The notes under the pieces are model-generated. The model did not search any database, was not told the DNA's origin, and was given only the letters and a program-made list of their open reading frames with translations. From NCBI GenBank assembly GCA_039914625.1, contig JBDSOU010000149.1, forward strand, positions 1 through 25,336: a DNA stretch of 25,336 nt, read 5' to 3'. Positions 23,789 through 25,336 of the stretch are shown here, one piece after another. Positions within the stretch are counted from its first letter, which is position 1; each line of letters starts with the position of its first letter. The DNA is from DATEMK01 sp039914625. GTDB lineage: Bacteria; Bacteroidota; Bacteroidia; AKYH767-A; OLB10. Position numbers and translations under genes: made by a program.

Positions 23789-23810
23789 ATTCTGCGAGTA
23801 AAAGTAAAAG

Positions 23811-24014
23811 TTTGCTTCTTCTCAATTTCAAATGTGTGTTACAAGTCCTCCTTATAAGAGATTATGAAATAGAGGGGCAAATAGGTGCAGAGAATTTATT
23901 AGGAGAATACATACATAATATTGTTGAAGTCTTTAAAGAAGTAAAGAGGGTTTTAAAAGATGATGGCACATTATGGTTAAATATTGGAGATGCTTATTCT
24001 GCGATTAAAAGTAA
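23811..24014 (+). pseudogene. DNA methyltransferase fragment (N4/N6 type), frameshifted
   Basis: In one frame 23811-23855 reads into MCVTSPPY, the catalytic motif IV of beta-class DNA N4-cytosine or N6-adenine methyltransferases. From 23857 the next frame continues RDYEIEGQIGAENLLGEYI and VKRVLKDDGTLWLNIGDAY, which normally follows TSPPYWGLRDYG. A loss of about 8 bases removing the WGL codons explains the shift. A stop lies immediately upstream in the motif IV frame. Everything after GDAY, including the S-adenosylmethionine-binding FxGxG motif, is missing. This is a dead remnant of a modification gene. An open frame from TTG 23812 (115 codons) covers part of it but is not a functional start. 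Confidence 0.75.
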
Positions 24015-24039
24015 ATTTTATTCCCCATTTCACCAAATA

Positions 24040-24067
24040 AAAAGACCCCGCTCCCGCGAGATCTTTT
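24040..24067 (-). terminator. terminator-like hairpin after the phosphatase-superfamily gene
   Basis: AAAAGA (24040-24045) pairs with TCTTTT (24062-24067), with further C-G pairs inside and two C-A mismatches, around a TCCC loop. It lies about 30 bases after the stop of the minus-strand gene at 24098 and on that strand is followed by TTTATT. Confidence 0.5.
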
Positions 24068-24097
24068 CATTTTCAAATCTTGAAATCTCCAATTCTT

Positions 24098-25336
24098 TTA
24101 ATTCACAGACAATCCTTCAATTTTCTCAAACTTCATATATGCCGGAACACTTACATTGAAATTCTTCAGAATATTGGGAACCAAAGCTGTAGAAGGTATC
24201 TTCTCAACATCTTGTTTTGCCGAAGTGTGCTGCGGATCATAGACCAATAAAGTTCCTTCCGGGATGTGATAAGCAGTAGAGTCCGCCTTATCTTCAATGA
24301 TCAGGTTATACAATCCGAACTCCTTAAAAGTAGTTTCCTTTCCATCATAAGTGATTTTACCTGCTCCCTGGTTTTTCTGACCGAAATCAAAAGCGAAAAA
24401 ACCATTTTCCGATTCACGCACTTCCACCGCCTCATTTCCTACAATCAGCTTACCTGATGCATTACGGAAATGCTCAATCTTTTCAGGATTAATGCGCACA
24501 TTAAATTGCGGAAACATCGAAGGCACTTCTGTATAATCCGTTTCATTCAATCCCATCTTGTTCATAAAAACTTTTGGAAACTCCACATACACCTGCGAGT
24601 CAATTTGCTCTGCTGTAGTCGAAGCCTGCCCCATGCTGCTTGCAACAATAATCTTGTATTCAGGATTCTTATTTACAAAATCAACAGTCTCTTTAAAGAA
24701 ACGGCTGAACATTTCCATCGTAAAATAAATTTCGTTCTTATAAGTATCCACCCATTCCTTTTCAATATTGAATGTTTTATAATCCTGCGGATAAGTGGCA
24801 GCCCAGTAACGGTGCATGGAAGAAGCCACATGGTTGGTGAAAAAGGTTGCAAATTGCGGTTTCGTGTTTTTCATCTGTTTCATAAACACATCAAAAGCCA
24901 ATGTCATCTGGTACGTTCTTCTTCTTGTTTTAATCCACGGCTTGCTGCGTTCCTGCAACACCTGTTTGCCAAGTTCCATAAACGTACCGAGGCGCAAACC
25001 TAACTGTGGCGCTTTCAGCAAAACGTTTGTACCGGCTTTCAGGTTCAGCGAAGAAGAAACATTACGTGATGATTCTCTCGACATCTGCAGGTTAAAATCC
25101 TGGAACGCTTCAATGTATTCAGGATGCGCAACTTTTGAAGTTGCAAAAGGATCAGGAATAAAAAAGGAATAATCACGATAATTTTCAGGAGGCGGTGACG
25201 AATGCATCGAACCGCAAACACCTGTTTTAATTCCGTTCTGCTGTAAAATTTCCCACACAGACGGATATTTTGTATTAACAAGTGTTAAGTCTTCATTAAA
25301 ATCTTTAATCTGGTGCATGGTATTGGGAACTCCCCT
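24098..25336 (-). CDS. alkaline-phosphatase/sulfatase-superfamily protein (partial)
   Basis: The frame runs from the right edge (open through GVPNTMHQI) to TAA 24098, so the N-terminus, including the usual first metal-binding DG or DN motif, lies outside the window. Visible are VWEILQQNGIKTGVCGSMHS near the start, FATFFTNHVASSMHRYW, and KIIVASSMGQASTTAE, at the place of the second metal site (typically an SDHG-like motif, here SSMG). These fit the type I phosphodiesterase/alkaline phosphatase superfamily. The His pair at TNHVASSMHRYW may be the conserved site residues. The C-terminal 130 residues (after PEKIEHFRNASG) carry small beta-strands. Substrate is unknown; related proteins occur in surface-glycan clusters. 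The missing SDHG His would be unusual if confirmed. Confidence 0.75.
   Translation of the reverse strand, partial: RGVPNTMHQIKDFNEDLTLVNTKYPSVWEILQQNGIKTGVCGSMHSSPPPENYRDYSFFIPDPFATSKVAHPEYIEAFQDFNLQMSRESSRNVSSSLNLKAGTNVLLKAPQLGLRLGTFMELGKQVLQERSKPWIKTRRRTYQMTLAFDVFMKQMKNTKPQFATFFTNHVASSMHRYWAATYPQDYKTFNIEKEWVDTYKNEIYFTMEMFSRFFKETVDFVNKNPEYKIIVASSMGQASTTAEQIDSQVYVEFPKVFMNKMGLNETDYTEVPSMFPQFNVRINPEKIEHFRNASGKLIVGNEAVEVRESENGFFAFDFGQKNQGAGKITYDGKETTFKEFGLYNLIIEDKADSTAYHIPEGTLLVYDPQHTSAKQDVEKIPSTALVPNILKNFNVSVPAYMKFEKIEGLSVN

Noticed and set aside
24470..25003. 177-codon plus-strand ORF
   Set aside because: Antisense shadow of the phosphatase-superfamily gene; His- and Cys-rich, no family.

Overview
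The window looks like chromosome from a free-living Bacteroidota bacterium. It is AT-rich. It carries two genes confined to phyla with the type IX secretion system (T9SS): the response regulator porX and a plug-family protein (DUF5103). Other Bacteroidota signatures are a TamL-type lipoprotein/barrel protein, DUF4199, DUF6056 and DUF2779 proteins. Starts generally lack Shine-Dalgarno sequences, and several are preceded by TAnnTTTG boxes, the Bacteroidota -7 promoter element.

Layout. 1-2565: the N-terminal half of a DUF2779/Cas4-like Fe-S nuclease (minus strand, cut by the window edge), then about 1.8 kb of gene-poor sequence. That stretch holds a leader-type hairpin, a small ORF out of frame with its ATG across an A11 tract, a terminator and a stop-interrupted small ORF. 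2566-4843: a four-gene plus-strand module (membrane-anchored LuxR-type regulator, DUF4199 membrane protein, SRPBCC protein, VOC protein). 5082-8878: ABC-F ATPase, T9SS plug protein and apaG, ending in a shared bidirectional terminator. 8953-11114 (minus): a TrmH-type RNA methyltransferase overlapping a DUF6056 membrane protein; tamL is divergent from it (11205-13523). 13678-15641: class I aldolase fbaB and acetyl-CoA carboxylase accD, separated by a palindrome. 15663-15801: a large inverted repeat. 15942-16787: an OmpA-domain lipoprotein. 16859-20275 (minus): porX, tsaE and an alanine-dehydrogenase-family gene. 20555-21781: an HD phosphohydrolase. 21782-25336: an accessory-looking stretch with twin REP-like hairpins, a small unknown ORF, a decayed secreted-protein tail, a membrane-anchored coiled-coil protein, a hairpin, a broken DNA methyltransferase fragment and a partial alkaline-phosphatase-superfamily protein (minus).

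How they work together. Most genes are housekeeping or envelope functions: fatty-acid and sugar metabolism, tRNA t6A synthesis, RNA methylation, outer-membrane biogenesis, and T9SS function and regulation. I found no CRISPR array, rRNA, tRNA, intact insertion sequence or complete defence system. The least explained material is intergenic: several strong inverted repeats, the A-tract small ORF, and gene remnants at both ends of the window. I do not see convincing evidence of a wholly new system.
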